A stretch of DNA of 64,000 nucleotides. Source: Blepharisma japonicum (lineage: Eukaryota > Ciliophora > Heterotrichea > Heterotrichida > Blepharismidae). The notes beneath the pieces were generated by a model. It did no database searches. It was not told the origin of the DNA and saw only the letters and a list, made by a program, of their open reading frames with translations. Positions 36,299 through 47,714 of this stretch are shown piece by piece. The DNA is taken from the NCBI GenBank assembly GCA_949751835.1, contig CATKHK010000042.1:62001-126000 (forward strand), given 5' to 3'. The position numbers and the translations under genes are program-made. Positions within the stretch are counted from its first letter, which is position 1, and each line of letters starts with the position of its first letter.

Positions 36299-36811
36299 TT
36301 AAGGATTCCCTTGGCCCTCAGCCATAAACCCAATAGTATCCCCTAAATCTTCGTATTCTAAATATTCAGCATTTCTTGTTAACTCCTCAGTGATCCAATA
36401 GTCATCACCATCACAGTCAAATGGTCTACATCTTTGGTGACATCTAGGACGATGAGGGCGGTGGCAAGTACAATTTGTCGAATTAGTCTGGTTTGTGCCG
36501 TTGCCAGGTGGTGGCAGTGTTTGATTTCCTAATGGTGTGGTACAGTTGCATGAACAATTACAAGAATAGCAATCGCACGTACAATTACAATCGCAGCTGC
36601 CAAGCCCAGTTGTGTTGGTTGTTGTGTTTGTCAGCTGAACTGGCAAAGTTTGATTATAAGCTTCATCAATATCAGCCCCTCCAGTGCTTTCTTCTACATC
36701 GTCCCAATCATAGCACCATCCTCCAAGTTCCCTTGTAGATCTGCCTTTTATATCATCTATGCCTGTTGCAAATGCAGCTGCACAAAGCATGAACAAAATT
36801 GCATATTTCAT
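36299..36811 (-). CDS. Secreted CXC-repeat glycoprotein-like protein
   Basis: 170 aa. A signal peptide (MKYAILFMLCAAAFATG) precedes an Asn/Thr-rich part with many NxT/NxS sequons and a CXC run (residues about 72-92: CDCNCTCDCYSCNCSCNC) holding nine Cys in 18 residues. Then a His/Arg/Cys block (CHRPHRPRCHQRCRPFDC) leads into an acidic end. The alternating cysteines look like metallothionein metal clusters, but here in a protein sent to the secretory path, with sequons overlapping the cysteines. No known family. Convergent with ELP4, 44 bases apart. Confidence 0.78.
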   Translation of the reverse strand: MKYAILFMLCAAAFATGIDDIKGRSTRELGGWCYDWDDVEESTGGADIDEAYNQTLPVQLTNTTTNTTGLGSCDCNCTCDCYSCNCSCNCTTPLGNQTLPPPGNGTNQTNSTNCTCHRPHRPRCHQRCRPFDCDGDDYWITEELTRNAEYLEYEDLGDTIGFMAEGQGNP

Positions 36812-37747
36812 CAGAATTATTATTTGAGATAAAATGCGCCATTTAACAAATCAACATTCCGGTACTATTTGAATAAGATTAAATATGACTGAATTAATGG
36901 TCATAGGGAATTGAATTTAAAAAGGGAGATTTCTGGGGAATAATATATTTAGCATTATTATTTTTAACAGCATGTGCTATATGGCTAAAATAAACAGTAA
37001 AATGTGCTGAGGAAAAAGCAAAATTTTGGATAAATCTATTTTATTGAATAAATATAGTAATTATTATTAAAAGTAATTCAGAAAATTAATCATAAAATTT
37101 TTGATATTGTGATCTTGCCATAGTAAGCTTACGAATCATTAGAATTAGCATTTCTAATTTGAATAATTATAAAACTTTTTATATCCGAATAGCTGATATC
37201 AGATTTTATTTTATACGTAAAAATGCATGATAGCATATAGCTTTAAGAAATTAAAATTAAGCATGATTAGTTAGAATTCGATCTTAAAGAGGAATTATTC
37301 GTAAATTCTTGCTAACTCTTCATCTAATAGTAAGTCACTCAATTACTAATTTTTAGCTTGTCTTGATATCTAAAGATCAATTAAAATAAGCATTATGAGT
37401 ATTAATTTTTGAGAGAAAAATCCCCTTAAATTGAAAATCATAATTATGCAATAAATAAGTTTAATTTCAACATCTTTATAGATTCAATTCTACTTATGCT
37501 AGATCTATAAACTATTTTTTATCATCTTTTAGTCATATTGATAATTCCTTAAGTCTACGTATTCCCTATCAAATCATATCTCGTAAAGAAAAGTCTTTCA
37601 TCATGGTTGATTCCTGATAAGAAATTAATAAATCTATTGTTTTACAGCTTAATTGCAAAAAAAAATCCTATTCTAAGTTTTGCTTAACAAAAATGATCTG
37701 ATTACGTCATTAGCAATCTCAAAATTTTCCCATCAAAAATATTAAAG
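36812..37747. other. Intergenic, divergent promoters
   Basis: 936 AT-rich bases. A hydrophobic 29-codon stretch at 36907-36993 (+) ends in a stop and has no start, so no gene is called. No repeats or RNA genes recognised. Confidence 0.45.
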
Positions 37748-38872
37748 ATGGAAGGATCTGATATTGCCCAAAAGGTATTCAAAAAACTCAAAGAAGACGA
37801 TGAAAACAACTACTGCTTCGACTGCATAAGTCCTGATCCTGAATATGCTTCCATAACTTATGGGATTTTTATATGTTCTAAGTGTGCTCAAGCTCACAGC
37901 TCAATTCACCCATTTACCGAAATAATAAAATTGCTGCGCGATAAAACCTGGACACCCGAACATTTAAAGAATATGACTGCAGGAGGAAATTCAACCCTTC
38001 GAGATTATTTTAGCATATATGGCTTTAATCATTTGACACCAATAGAAATCAAATATAATAGCAAAGCAGCTCATTATTATAGAAAAAGACTATGTGTCAT
38101 TTCTCAAGGTAAAAATTTTGAGCCTGGAATTTTGGATGTTGAAGATGGGAAAAAAATTTGTGACGAAAATGTGGAATTAGGGAAAAAGACTGAAAAAGTA
38201 AAGCATACTGGAATAAGGGGGATATATGATTTTACTATGGATTTAACTATGGATACTGGATCTTTTGCATTTGGGCTAGTTAAACCTGTCTTTAAAACTG
38301 CTGAAAATACGGTATGATATGTAGTGGAATCTGCAGAAAATGCAGTTTATAATGTAGCTAGCAAAACACTTCGCACAGGATTTTCAACTCTTGGAGTTGC
38401 CAAAAAAATAGCGGCTTCTGTGATTAAACTTGGAGGAATCACTTCAGAAAATGTCGTTAAATCAGGCACTACAATGGCGAAAGAAATGGTGAAGCATCCA
38501 ATGAAGCCTATTAACATGATGACAAGTTCTATTCCTGTGAGCAGCGCAAAACAAATATTAAAACTACCTCAATTACATGAAAAATTGCAAGGAAGCCAAA
38601 TTGCAAACATTGCAGATCTCAATTTAAATCCATACAGCTCTTCTGATAAGGGCGAATTTAAAGGTGGAGTTGCATCTCTGAAAATTTCTTTTGATAAAGC
38701 TGATTCTGATCCGAATACTCAGCAGATTAAAAAAGAAGCAATGAACCTTGTAGGGGAGTTTGAAAAATCATGGGGAGGAAAGGAAATAAACCAATGCCAA
38801 GGAGGGAAAAAATTAAATGAAGAGGAAAGAGAATTGGAAATTGAGAGGTGCAGAATGGAAGCAAGGGAATAA
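37748..38872 (+). CDS. ArfGAP-fold protein lacking the arginine finger
   Basis: 374 aa with TGA=Trp at 38315-38317. Residues about 10-125 match the ArfGAP zinc finger: CFDCISPDPEYASITYGIFICSKC, then HLKNMTAGGN. Where active ArfGAPs have C-x2-C-x3-HR-x-LG, this one has CSKCAQAHSSIH, so the catalytic Arg after the His is Ser. The W of PxWAS is Tyr. The C-terminal 200 residues are amphipathic and Ala/Val-rich (YVVESAENAVYNVASKTLRT), like the lipid-sensing segments of ArfGAP2/3. Likely a vesicle-coat protein that binds Arf without GAP activity, or uses another residue (inference). Confidence 0.82.
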
Positions 38873-39131
38873 TAAGTTAATATTAATAATGATCATTATT
38901 ATGATCCATTAATCAGACATATTTTCTGTTCTTGCACAAGTGAATCCTAGAAGAAGCCTGATTAATTATATCCCTAAAGAATGAACTCAAAGAAATCTCT
39001 AATTATTTTTCTAGTTCCTTAAAAATTATCCATTGGCCATTATCAGATTACTCTCAAAGATATTTTTTATTTTTAAAATAAAATAGCAATCCTCAAAATT
39101 ATAGGCTAAAAATTATATTAGTTTATTAATT

Positions 39132-40097
39132 CTAAATTTCATCAGCAACAAGTAAAATCGTATCTTTCAAAACTCCCATCCAAGTATCTAATGTGTACTT
39201 ATAATCATCCTCACTCTTAGGATTGAAAAAATAAAAACATTCTGAGTTGCTCATATGCTGAGTCGTTTGTATAAAGCATGAATAAGGCTTTTGAAGAAAA
39301 CTCTTAAATGCAGAAGTTTGCTCATAAATCTCAAAAGCAAAAGAAAAAGGGACTTTTGTGCGGTCATATGCATAGTCCATGCAATTCCCTGGACATACAT
39401 AATCAAGAATTTCAGCTGCTGGGCCTACTGCGCAGTGGCAATACTTTGTATTTACTTGATTGAGCACATCGAGCATTTTTTCATGATATCTATTTCCAGA
39501 TGATTTTTTATAGGCATATGGCATGAAAAGTGCCTTTTTTCCTGAATGAATTGAAATAAATAGGTCAGGGTCGAAGTCTTCAAGCAGCTTTTTTATCGCT
39601 AAAGTCTCAGCTTCGCTGAATGCTTTACTTCCAGGGCATGTATCGGGATGTGTGTTACAGTTAATAGATTCTCAGTGAAAGCCTCAGTTTCGGTTGATAT
39701 CAACTCCATTATCATTAGTTCTGATACAAAAATCTCCGTTTTCCACCTTTTTCCTTGCTTTTGGGTTTGCATTAAGCACAATCATTACTTCAGCAACTGA
39801 GAGAACAGATGAAAGTGATCCGTTGCAGGCTTCTTTTATAAATTCAAAGCCTAGCTCTGTTGATATTAATTCTCTAGGGTGTTCGCCAAATAGCAAAAAT
39901 ACTTTGAGTGCGTGAGGGGTTGAGGCTGAAATAGAATAGGAGTGTATTGTATCTGATGATTTTAATTTTAAAGCTGGGCATGAAAGTGATGAAATATATC
40001 TTTGAATTTCTTCAGTTTTATGGTAGAAATGTGGAAGCTCTAAGGATGTAACAAAGAAAGCTTCAAGAATTAACCATATCATATAGACTAGCTTCAT
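39132..40097 (-). CDS. Secreted M14-family zinc carboxypeptidase
   Basis: 321 aa in one frame with TGA=Trp twice (NRNWGFHWES). Signal peptide MKLVYMIWLILEAFFVTSLE. Zinc ligands: GEHPREL (His and Glu) and the second His in FISIHSG; substrate-binding Arg in VDINRN; catalytic Glu in FAFEIYE. Without a long propeptide, this resembles short M14 enzymes of protists that act in the secretory route or food vacuoles. It would remove C-terminal residues from peptides. Specificity cannot be set by eye. Confidence 0.9.
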
Positions 40098-40298
40098 AAA
40101 GCTTATAGCTAGGCGTTTTGCAATATTTTGATAAGAATTAAAATTACTAGTAAATTATTTAGATTTTTTAAAAATATAAGTTTTTAATATTACTGAACTA
40201 ATTTAGTTTACTTATGCGGCTATATAATATAAATATATTCATTCATAGGAAATGCATGCTTGGCCTTAAATTAATTACTAAAAGTATTGTATCAGATA

Positions 40299-41402
40299 TT
40301 ATTTTGTTGTTGCAGAATCAGAATTATTTGGCTGTTGCTGATTTATATCATAGAAATAGCCTGCAAATAAATTTTGAGTCGAATTATTCCTCAGTAGCTC
40401 TGCACTTTCCTGAAGTTCACTATTATCCGCATCTTTTCAAGGGTCATTAGAAAGATGCAGTCTCATGTCGAAGTTATCTTCATTTTTGTCAGGAATAAAA
40501 GGAGACACCAAAGAATGCTCCAAAAGCTTATCCCATTCAAAATCCTTGAGTCAGGGATGGCCTTTTACCTCATCAGGACCATTTAGACCTAGTCTATTCC
40601 CAGGTTTTCTTTGAATCATCTAAATAATTGTTACTCTATTTATAAAATCAGCGGCTTCTACTGATCATCCTTCAGGGATTTCATTTTTTTTGATTTGGAT
40701 TTGTTTAGCTAAAATTTGATCACGGATTTCCTTTCTTGATTTTCCCAGATAAGGCCGTTTTCCGTTCATAAATTCATAGCCAATAATCCCAAGTGCAAAA
40801 TAATCAGCTGCAACTCCATGATTTTGCCGACACATTACTTCAGGGGCCATATAGCCAGGTGTACCACTTGTGTCTTTTGCATTCTCAGGATTTCAGACTC
40901 TAGCAATGCCAAAGTCTGTGATTCTTACATATCCTTGATCATCAATTACTAAGTTTTCAGGTTTGATATCTCTATGAAGAATTCCGTTTTTATGTAAATA
41001 TTCAAGTCCTAGGATAATGCACGCAATAAAAAATTTAGTTTGTTCTTCAGTAAATGTTTTTCAACGTCCCAAATGATACCTCAAGTCTCCTCCTGGCATA
41101 AGGTCCATTACTAAATAAAGATTCTCTCTGTCTTGGAATGCATAGTGCATATTCACAATAAAAGTATGATGAAGCATTGACAAGAGTCTTCTCTCATTCA
41201 TCACTGAATTTACGCTTTTCTTCGCTAGAACTCTTGCTTTCAGCATTTCTTTCATAGCAAAATTTTCATGAGATTTCTTCAATTCAACCTTCCAAACCTT
41301 CCCAAAGCCACCTTTGCCGATCACGTATTGGAATTGAAAATGCGTTTTGGAGATGCTGACTGTTGTATCTGTACTGTCTTCTTTGAAATTACAACTACCC
41401 AT
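40299..41402 (-). CDS. AGC-type protein kinase, STK32/YANK-like
   Basis: 362 aa from exons 41402-40635 and 40619-40299. The MGSC start is a myristoylation signal. Kinase domain about 22-290: [47 protein letters not shown] (W by TGA). The hinge run [15 protein letters not shown] is characteristic of the YANK/STK32 group of AGC kinases, as is the end of the AGC tail ([15 protein letters not shown]). Substrates of this group are little known. Four TGA=Trp codons and one intron explain why the gene looks broken under the standard code. Confidence 0.9.
40620..40634 (-). other. 15-nt intron, STK32-like gene
   Basis: GTAACAATTATTTAG, phase 0, between DFINR and [11 protein letters not shown] in the kinase C-lobe. 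Confidence 0.93.
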
Positions 41403-41659
41403 TTATAAAAAGAAATAAAAGATTTTAGAAGGCATGAAAAATAGAGAACTCAGGTTTGAGAGGTTTATGTGAATTTATTGGCAGATTGTAGATAATACTA
41501 TTAAATAAGGATAAATTTATTCAAAAATCAGATTTTAATAAATATTACAATTACGCTTTATTATATTCGAGAAGTTAAATCTTTGAAGACAGCTATATAA
41601 ATATTGAGAGGATTAATTAAATTATTTTTTTCATCAACCCAGAAGTAATGTTATCTAAC

Positions 41660-42514
41660 TTAAACTGACCACAAATCTGAAATTCCTTCATTTTTCATCG
41701 CGTTATTATAAACAGTATTTTTTCTCAACTCCTCCGCCATCGTTGACGATACTTTAAACGTGTTTGTGCTTAGTATCTTCGGCTCCTCATTTTCAATCGG
41801 TTTATCGCTCGATACTACATATACCAAAATTTCCCCACTTTTTGAGTGCAGATAAATCTGATATTTTTCCTTTTCCTCAGGTGGAAACTGCTCTGGGTCT
41901 GGTACTTCAAGTGATGTTCCAGGTGGTGCTCTTATCGCGAGCAGCGTCTCATTAGGGTACTCAGTCAAGTTCGGCAGACTCTTAATATCATCATATGTGA
42001 CATATGCAAACTCAGCGTAGCTTGGATCATTAGTAAGCTGATTTAGCGATTCTTGGATTTGGTTAGTCCAATAATCCAGCCGATCTTCTTCTTTATTCAA
42101 CATTTCCAGCTCTTTATTCAAAATATTCATCTCTTCAAACTGGGTATGCTCACTTGCTCCGCTTCCTCCGATTCATTGGATTTTATTTTTGTGCCTTTTT
42201 TGAATCAGTCCGATTCCTTCTAGGACATTCGTGATGTCATAAATTCGACGCTTTTGGACGTTGAGGATCTGGACAGCCTCGTTTAAGTCAATACATTGGT
42301 TTTCAGCTTTTTGAATTAGTGAAACAAATTTTTTTGTGAGAACGCCAAGTGAGTTATCATTTCTGCCAATATTGTAGCTTTCGTCGGATTTTACTGCGGA
42401 ACTTTGACGACTTTTGCGCTGTTTTTCGGAAGGGGGAGTTTCGAAGCCTTCGTATTCTTCTTCGCTTACAAAATCTTCTTCTTTGGGCTTTTTTCTGATC
42501 CTTTGTTGGCTCAT
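41660..42514 (-). CDS. E2F transcription factor
   Basis: 284 aa, one frame with TGA=Trp at the family's invariant site (NKIQW). DNA-binding winged helix about 55-118: [15 protein letters not shown], then [18 protein letters not shown] with the RRxYD contact motif. It continues with a leucine zipper ([15 protein letters not shown]) and a marked box ([26 protein letters not shown]). The protein ends EGISDLWSV, which matches the EGIxDLF pocket-protein (Rb) binding motif of animal and plant E2Fs. It should pair with a DP subunit to control S-phase genes. The N-terminus is charged and disordered. Confidence 0.94.
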
Positions 42515-43141
42515 TTAAATATTATATGAATTTGTAAATGGAATGAGGATTTAAAGATTTTTGTAGGTTTTAAAGAAATGATGAGGTTAAATAAAGTAAA
42601 GAAAACAAATTAAAAGCATGATATATTCAATAGACATGGAAACGTATTTTAATGTTTAATTTATCCATCAATTTCTGATAGAAAATTCAATAAAATTCAA
42701 ATAAAAATGTTGATAGGTTATAATTTATTTTTGACAATAAGAAGCTGCTTGTAATATTTTCATTACTGGGCCTTCTTTATATTAAATAACTTTATAATAA
42801 TACTGGCTCATCTAGCTGGTTGGATGGTAAATATAATTATTTTTATTATAAGTATCAAATGGATCATTTCTAATATCGAAATAATTGCTTATAAAATGAG
42901 CAAATTGCTTACATTTTATGTTGATTTTGTATTAGAATTTATTCTCCAATAATCTGGTCTATTTTTTAAATTTAATTTCTACCAGAATATAGCTTTCTGC
43001 TATAAAAATTCATCGCCAAACTTATAATTCTAGTTATTTTTCAAAATATAAAATTTCAACAAAATTGATATCTTCATATAAGATTGGCAATGGAGCCATT
43101 CATACTTCACATTACTCCATTTAAAGTATTTGAAATTTATT
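42515..43141. other. Intergenic, divergent promoters of E2F and PKG
   Basis: 627 AT-rich bases. CATCGCCAAA at 43011-43020 is, on the minus strand, one base from an E2F site (TTTGGCGC); a single loose match proves nothing. No repeats or RNA genes seen. Confidence 0.4.
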
Positions 43142-45811
43142 ATGGAAATGAAGGGTAAGCTCGATGCTTCCAGCCATATGCCACCTTTTGAAGAAGAAAA
43201 GAAGTCAGTAATCCGAAGAGAAGCTCCAAGAAATCCCATCAAGAAAAAAGCCCCTGTAATTGATGCTCGTTTGACTAGCCGAGTGTCAATTGATGCTCCA
43301 AATGCATTAGTGGTTGATAAGCCAAAATCTGGTAGGGACTTAGAAGTGATTACAAACGCTTTGAATAGAAATTTCATTTTCACGAGCCTCACTGATGAAA
43401 ATAGAGCTGTGCTTATTGATCATATGAAGCATTTTACACTGGGACCAAATGAAATTGTGTTTGAACAAGATCAACCTGGGATTAATTTCTTCATTGTGGC
43501 ATCGGGAAAATTAGATGTATATGTTAATGGCAAAAAAGTAAATACTTTGAGCGCAAATGATAGTTTTGGAGAGCTCGCTTTACTTCACGATTCACCAAGA
43601 TCTGCAACAATAAAAACAGCAGAAAGGGTCACAATGTGGGGACTTGACAGAAGAACTTTTAGAAATGCAGTAGAAAGTCTCAACGCTCAAAATTACCAAG
43701 AAAATAAACAATTTATTGAGAGCGTGCCTTTATTCCATATATTAACAACTGCACAAAAAGACTCATTAGTAAGTTCTTTATCTACACTAAAATTCCGCCC
43801 AAGTGAAAGAATTGTAAACGAAGGCGACCCAGGTGATTTGTTCTTTTTGATAAAAGAAGGCTTAGTTTCTTGTCTACAAGAAGGTAGAGAAATAAGACAA
43901 ATGGTAAGAGGAGATTATTTCGGCGAACAAGCCCTTCTTTATAACTGTGTAAGAACAGCTAGCATAGTTGCAATATCTGACGTAAAATGTGTAGCTATAG
44001 GGCGAGAAAAGCTGACTAAAGCTTTAGGAAACCATCTTCAGCATGTTATTTATCAAAACACCAAAAGAATTGCAATGGACGGAAGCCAGATTTTAAGCAG
44101 ATTAACCCATGAGCAGAAATCAAAACTTCTCGATTCTCTTAGAGTCAGGTCTTTAAGAAACAATGAAGTCGCCATTCCAAGAAACACAAATAAAGGAGCT
44201 GTGCTATTAATTGTCCTCAGAGGACAGTTGAAATATAAAAGTGAAAGACCTGCAGCTGAAGTTTTCCAATGTTTAGGAGATGTTGAAATAACACAGCTTG
44301 AAAATGGACTTTATATAGAAGATATTGTTTCTGATGGAGATTCAGATATAGCTGAAATCAATAGACAAGAGTTTGAAGAGTGTATTGGTGGGCATTATGA
44401 ACAAATCGCTACTGATAACGAAGCAATTACTGTATTAAGAAGGGTTCAGGTATTAAGAGGACTCTCCTCAGAAAGATTCAGTGCTTTGCATAGAGCTTTA
44501 AGAGTGGTTGAATTTGAAGATGGGGCTGTAATTGTACGTCAAAATGATCCTGGAGATTCGTTTTTTATCATAAAATCTGGTAAAGTCGATGTTTTGAAAG
44601 ATGGGGTAGGAGTGAGAACAATCACAAAACATGATTATTTTGGGGAAAGAAGTGTACTGTTTGGAGATCATAGGACAGCTACTGTTATTGCGAAAGGAAA
44701 CGTATCCTGCTGGATTTTGCATCAGCAAGACTTTTTGCAAGCAATAGACGAAAATATTAGAACACAACTGATTAAGAGGATTGAGCTGCAAGACGATAAT
44801 ATAACGCTAAATGACCTAGCTATCGTAAAAGTGCTAGGAAAAGGTATGTTTGGAAACGTTTTCTTGGTCGTCCATAGACAGCAAAACCGTTTGTATGCGC
44901 TTAAAACTGTGGATAGGCGAAAAATTGAACGCTATGAAATCCAAGAAAATTTAATATTAGAGCGCGCTATTTTAAACCAGCTCGATCACTCTTTGATTGT
45001 AAAACTTGTAAGAAGCTTCAAAGATCCTAAAAGAATTTACTTTTTAATGGAATTTGTAAGAGGAATGGACCTATTCGACGTCCTCCGACAAATGAACGAA
45101 GTTTCTGACCAAGAGTCAAAATTTTTCATAGGTTGCTTAATAGTGATTTTAGAGCATTTGCATGAGCGTGACATCATTTATAGAGATCTCAAGCCAGAAA
45201 ATGTAATGGTAGATGATGAAGGCTACCCTAAACTAATTGATTTTGGTATATCAAAAATTGTCCATGGAAGAACCTATACCATTGTAGGGACTCCACATTA
45301 TATGGCTCCTGAAATTATTATTGGAAAAGGATATGGCCACTCAGCTGATTTTTGGAGTGTCGGGATTATGCTATATGAGTTCCTATGCGGAGGAGTCCCA
45401 TTTGGAGAAGACTTAGACGATCCATACTCCATTTATGAAAAAGTCCTTGAGCGTAAACTATCTTATCCTTCTTTTTGCAGCAGGAATATGCCAGCTAAGC
45501 CAATCATAGAGCAGCTATTAAATAAACAACCAGCAATGAGAACCGGAGGAAGCATTGATAATTTGAAGAACCATCCATGGTTTCAAGGATTCAATTGGGT
45601 AAAAATTATATAGGAACATCTTTTAACAAGAGAAATTAGGCCACCTTATATACCAAGGGTAAATGATTTGTCTAGAGATATCCAATCAGCACTTAAACAA
45701 AATAGGCCACTAGATGATGTCATAACTAGAGAAGAAAATTCAGAAGAAATTCCACCAGGAAAAAGCAGACGTCCGAGGCATTGTCCAGAAAATTGGGATC
45801 AGGACTTTTAA
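43142..45811 (+). CDS. cGMP-dependent protein kinase (PKG) with four cyclic-nucleotide-binding folds
   Basis: 884 aa from exons 43142-45598 and 45614-45811. CNB-A (about 75-195) FGELALLHDSPRSATI, CNB-B (about 196-315) FGEQALLYNCVRTAS and CNB-D (about 430-550) FGERSVLFGDHRTAT keep the phosphate-binding Glu and Arg; the RTA forms favour cGMP in this family. CNB-C (about 316-430) has lost these residues. Kinase domain 560-820: GKGMFGNVF, YALKTV, YRDLKPENVM, DFGIS, GTPHYMAPE, PFGEDLDDPY. The AGC tail ends NWDQDF. The A-B-degenerate C-D layout is the one known from apicomplexan PKG. cGMP binding would release the kinase. Start is ATG 43142. Confidence 0.95.
45599..45613 (+). other. 15-nt intron, PKG gene
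   Basis: GTAAAAATTATATAG, phase 0, between GFNW and EHLLTREIRPPYIP. Removal restores the AGC-kinase C-terminal tail. Confidence 0.94.
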
Positions 45812-45923
45812 GATAATTAAACTAGTCTACAGTTATTTATATAGTTATCATTTATTTAATATAATCAATTCTATTTTCTCTACAAAAATCGATTGAAAAG
45901 TATTAAATAATTAATATTTTATG

Positions 45924-46676
45924 CTACACCCTTGATTTCCCGCCACTTATACTGGTTGTTTCTTCACTTTGATAATCTTGGTCCTGCTCATTCAACATTT
46001 TATTAAGTTTGCAAAAGAATTCTTGCCCAACTGAAATTTTTTTCAATGAATCATCAGGGATTTCTCCTCTTGATTTTTCTATGTAACTGTTATCTGGCAC
46101 TTTTATCGATTTTTTTGTAGGTGATTTTTCCTTTTCAAGATTTGAAATGTTAAAAATTATGCAGGGACCCAGTGTATTTTTATTCGATTCAAGCTCGCTG
46201 TATATCTCCATAGAGTCTTCAACTTCAATTCTGTCATGATTTCCATCAATATCATAAACATCAGTAAAAAATTGATTAGAAAATCGCTTTGGGGCTTTAA
46301 ATACAGCTTCACCTTGTAACTCTGTAAGCATAAGGTCAGGATTAGATATTTTTTCAGATTTCTTAACAATTAAGCTGGATTTAGAGACAACTTTTGGTTT
46401 AAAAATTGAGGATAATTTCAATTTTTTTGAGATTTGAGGTGAAATTTTATTTTCTTGAATATTTTTTCGTAATAATTTTGTGGAAGCTTTTAGATTAATA
46501 AGATCTCGGTGATCTAGATAGGGGTTAACTATATCTGATTGCGCTCGCTTATGAAGCGGCTTTATCAATTTTTCTAAAGACTTTGGACTTATGAGTTTTT
46601 GTGATGGTGGAGTTTCTATAGGAAATAAAGGATAAACTAAAGAATTTCTCTTAATTCTTTTATTAGCCTCTGACAT
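45924..46676 (-). CDS. Unrecognised 250-aa basic protein
   Basis: Lys/Ser/Ile-rich, mostly disordered, with possible phosphorylation sites (SPKSLEKLIKPLHKR). No helix bundle, membrane segment or zinc site seen. Start chosen at ATG 46676 (MSEANKRIKRNS). Ends in TAG. Confidence 0.6.
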   Translation of the reverse strand: MSEANKRIKRNSLVYPLFPIETPPSQKLISPKSLEKLIKPLHKRAQSDIVNPYLDHRDLINLKASTKLLRKNIQENKISPQISKKLKLSSIFKPKVVSKSSLIVKKSEKISNPDLMLTELQGEAVFKAPKRFSNQFFTDVYDIDGNHDRIEVEDSMEIYSELESNKNTLGPCIIFNISNLEKEKSPTKKSIKVPDNSYIEKSRGEIPDDSLKKISVGQEFFCKLNKMLNEQDQDYQSEETTSISGGKSRV

Positions 46677-46979
46677 TGCACTGCAAATCAATTATAAATT
46701 CTGCCATTATATCATTTTTATTTGTTTCTTAGTGGATGAGGTTGGTTTCCAAAAGTTAATCTTTTATAGAGCAACTGAATAATAAAATATTATTTATTTA
46801 TTGGAAGGCTTGTTTCCGTTTGGCTTAGAGCTGTTTTAATTAAAAAGAAAACCCCATATTTGTGGACAGAAATAAAATACTTCAAAATTAATTCAATAAA
46901 AAATTAGTCATATATAGATATTTAGGATTTCTAATAAATTAAAATATAAATTCTAGTTAAATAATTAAGTAATAAGCAT
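46677..46979. other. Intergenic between tandem minus-strand genes
   Basis: 303 AT-rich bases, nothing recognised. Confidence 0.4.
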
Positions 46980-47714
46980 TTATCTGAGTATTGCTGATTT
47001 ATCTGATGTAAACAATAAATTTTTGCTAGTTTGTGTTAAAGCTTTATTATACTCGACACTTAATTGCCTTATGGTTATATTTTCAAGATGCAATGCAGAC
47101 ATGCTTCTCAATAGCGCTTGATCACATTGGTATTGAAGATGATTTTTTGCTAGATTTTCATTTCTCAAATCATCAGATATTTCAGCAACCATTTTCCTCA
47201 AAATTTCGAGCTCTTGGTTCCTTTCCTTAACAGCTTTCTCAACAGCTTCTCTAATTTTTCTATCAGTGGTTTGATCTATATCTTTCCGCTGATTTACTTG
47301 CAGCTCATTTTTTCAGCCTCTACACGATCTCTTAAGCAGCCCACGCTTATAGAAAGTGGCTAAATATTCATTCATCTTTTTTTCCTTTAAACTATTAACT
47401 AAAAAGTCTTTTCATGAGTCCATTACCCTTTTCTTTACTCTTTTTCCATTCACATTTTTACATACAAGATAAGCATGAAGTTTGGATTTTAACTTTTCTG
47501 CTTTATAATGGTTAATAGTAGCTTTAAGTTTGTTTATTTCAGCGATTTGAGATTCAATTTTTTCTTGGAGGGCTTTTTTTTGATTAGTATATATCTCTTC
47601 ATTTGCTGTTCTATGGGTTTCAAAAAATTGGGACATTTCATCATGTGATTCTTGTAGAAATTCTTCAAATTTTTTATTGATGATTGAGTTAAGAGAGTAC
47701 TCGCTAACTTCCAT
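46980..47714 (-). CDS. Coiled-coil protein, possibly POC5-like centrin-binding
   Basis: 244 aa, one frame with two TGA=Trp (MDSWKDF, CRGWKNE). Helical and charged throughout. EYLATFYKRGLLKRSCRGWKNE has the L..F...LL...F..W spacing of centrin-binding repeats (Sfi1/POC5 type), and CDQALLRSMSALHLENIT recalls the ALxRGVxALNxEAM segment of POC5. POC5 builds the inner scaffold of centrioles and basal bodies, which ciliates have in thousands. Family placement is tentative. Start at ATG 47714; the upstream frame lacks another ATG. Confidence 0.65.

Noticed and set aside
36907-36993. Hydrophobic 29-codon stretch (+) resembling a tiny membrane subunit
   Set aside because: A stop lies directly upstream, there is no ATG in frame and no 15-nt intron of the right form reaches a start.
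40214-40450. 78-codon plus-strand frame
   Set aside because: Antisense to the last exon of the STK32-like kinase.
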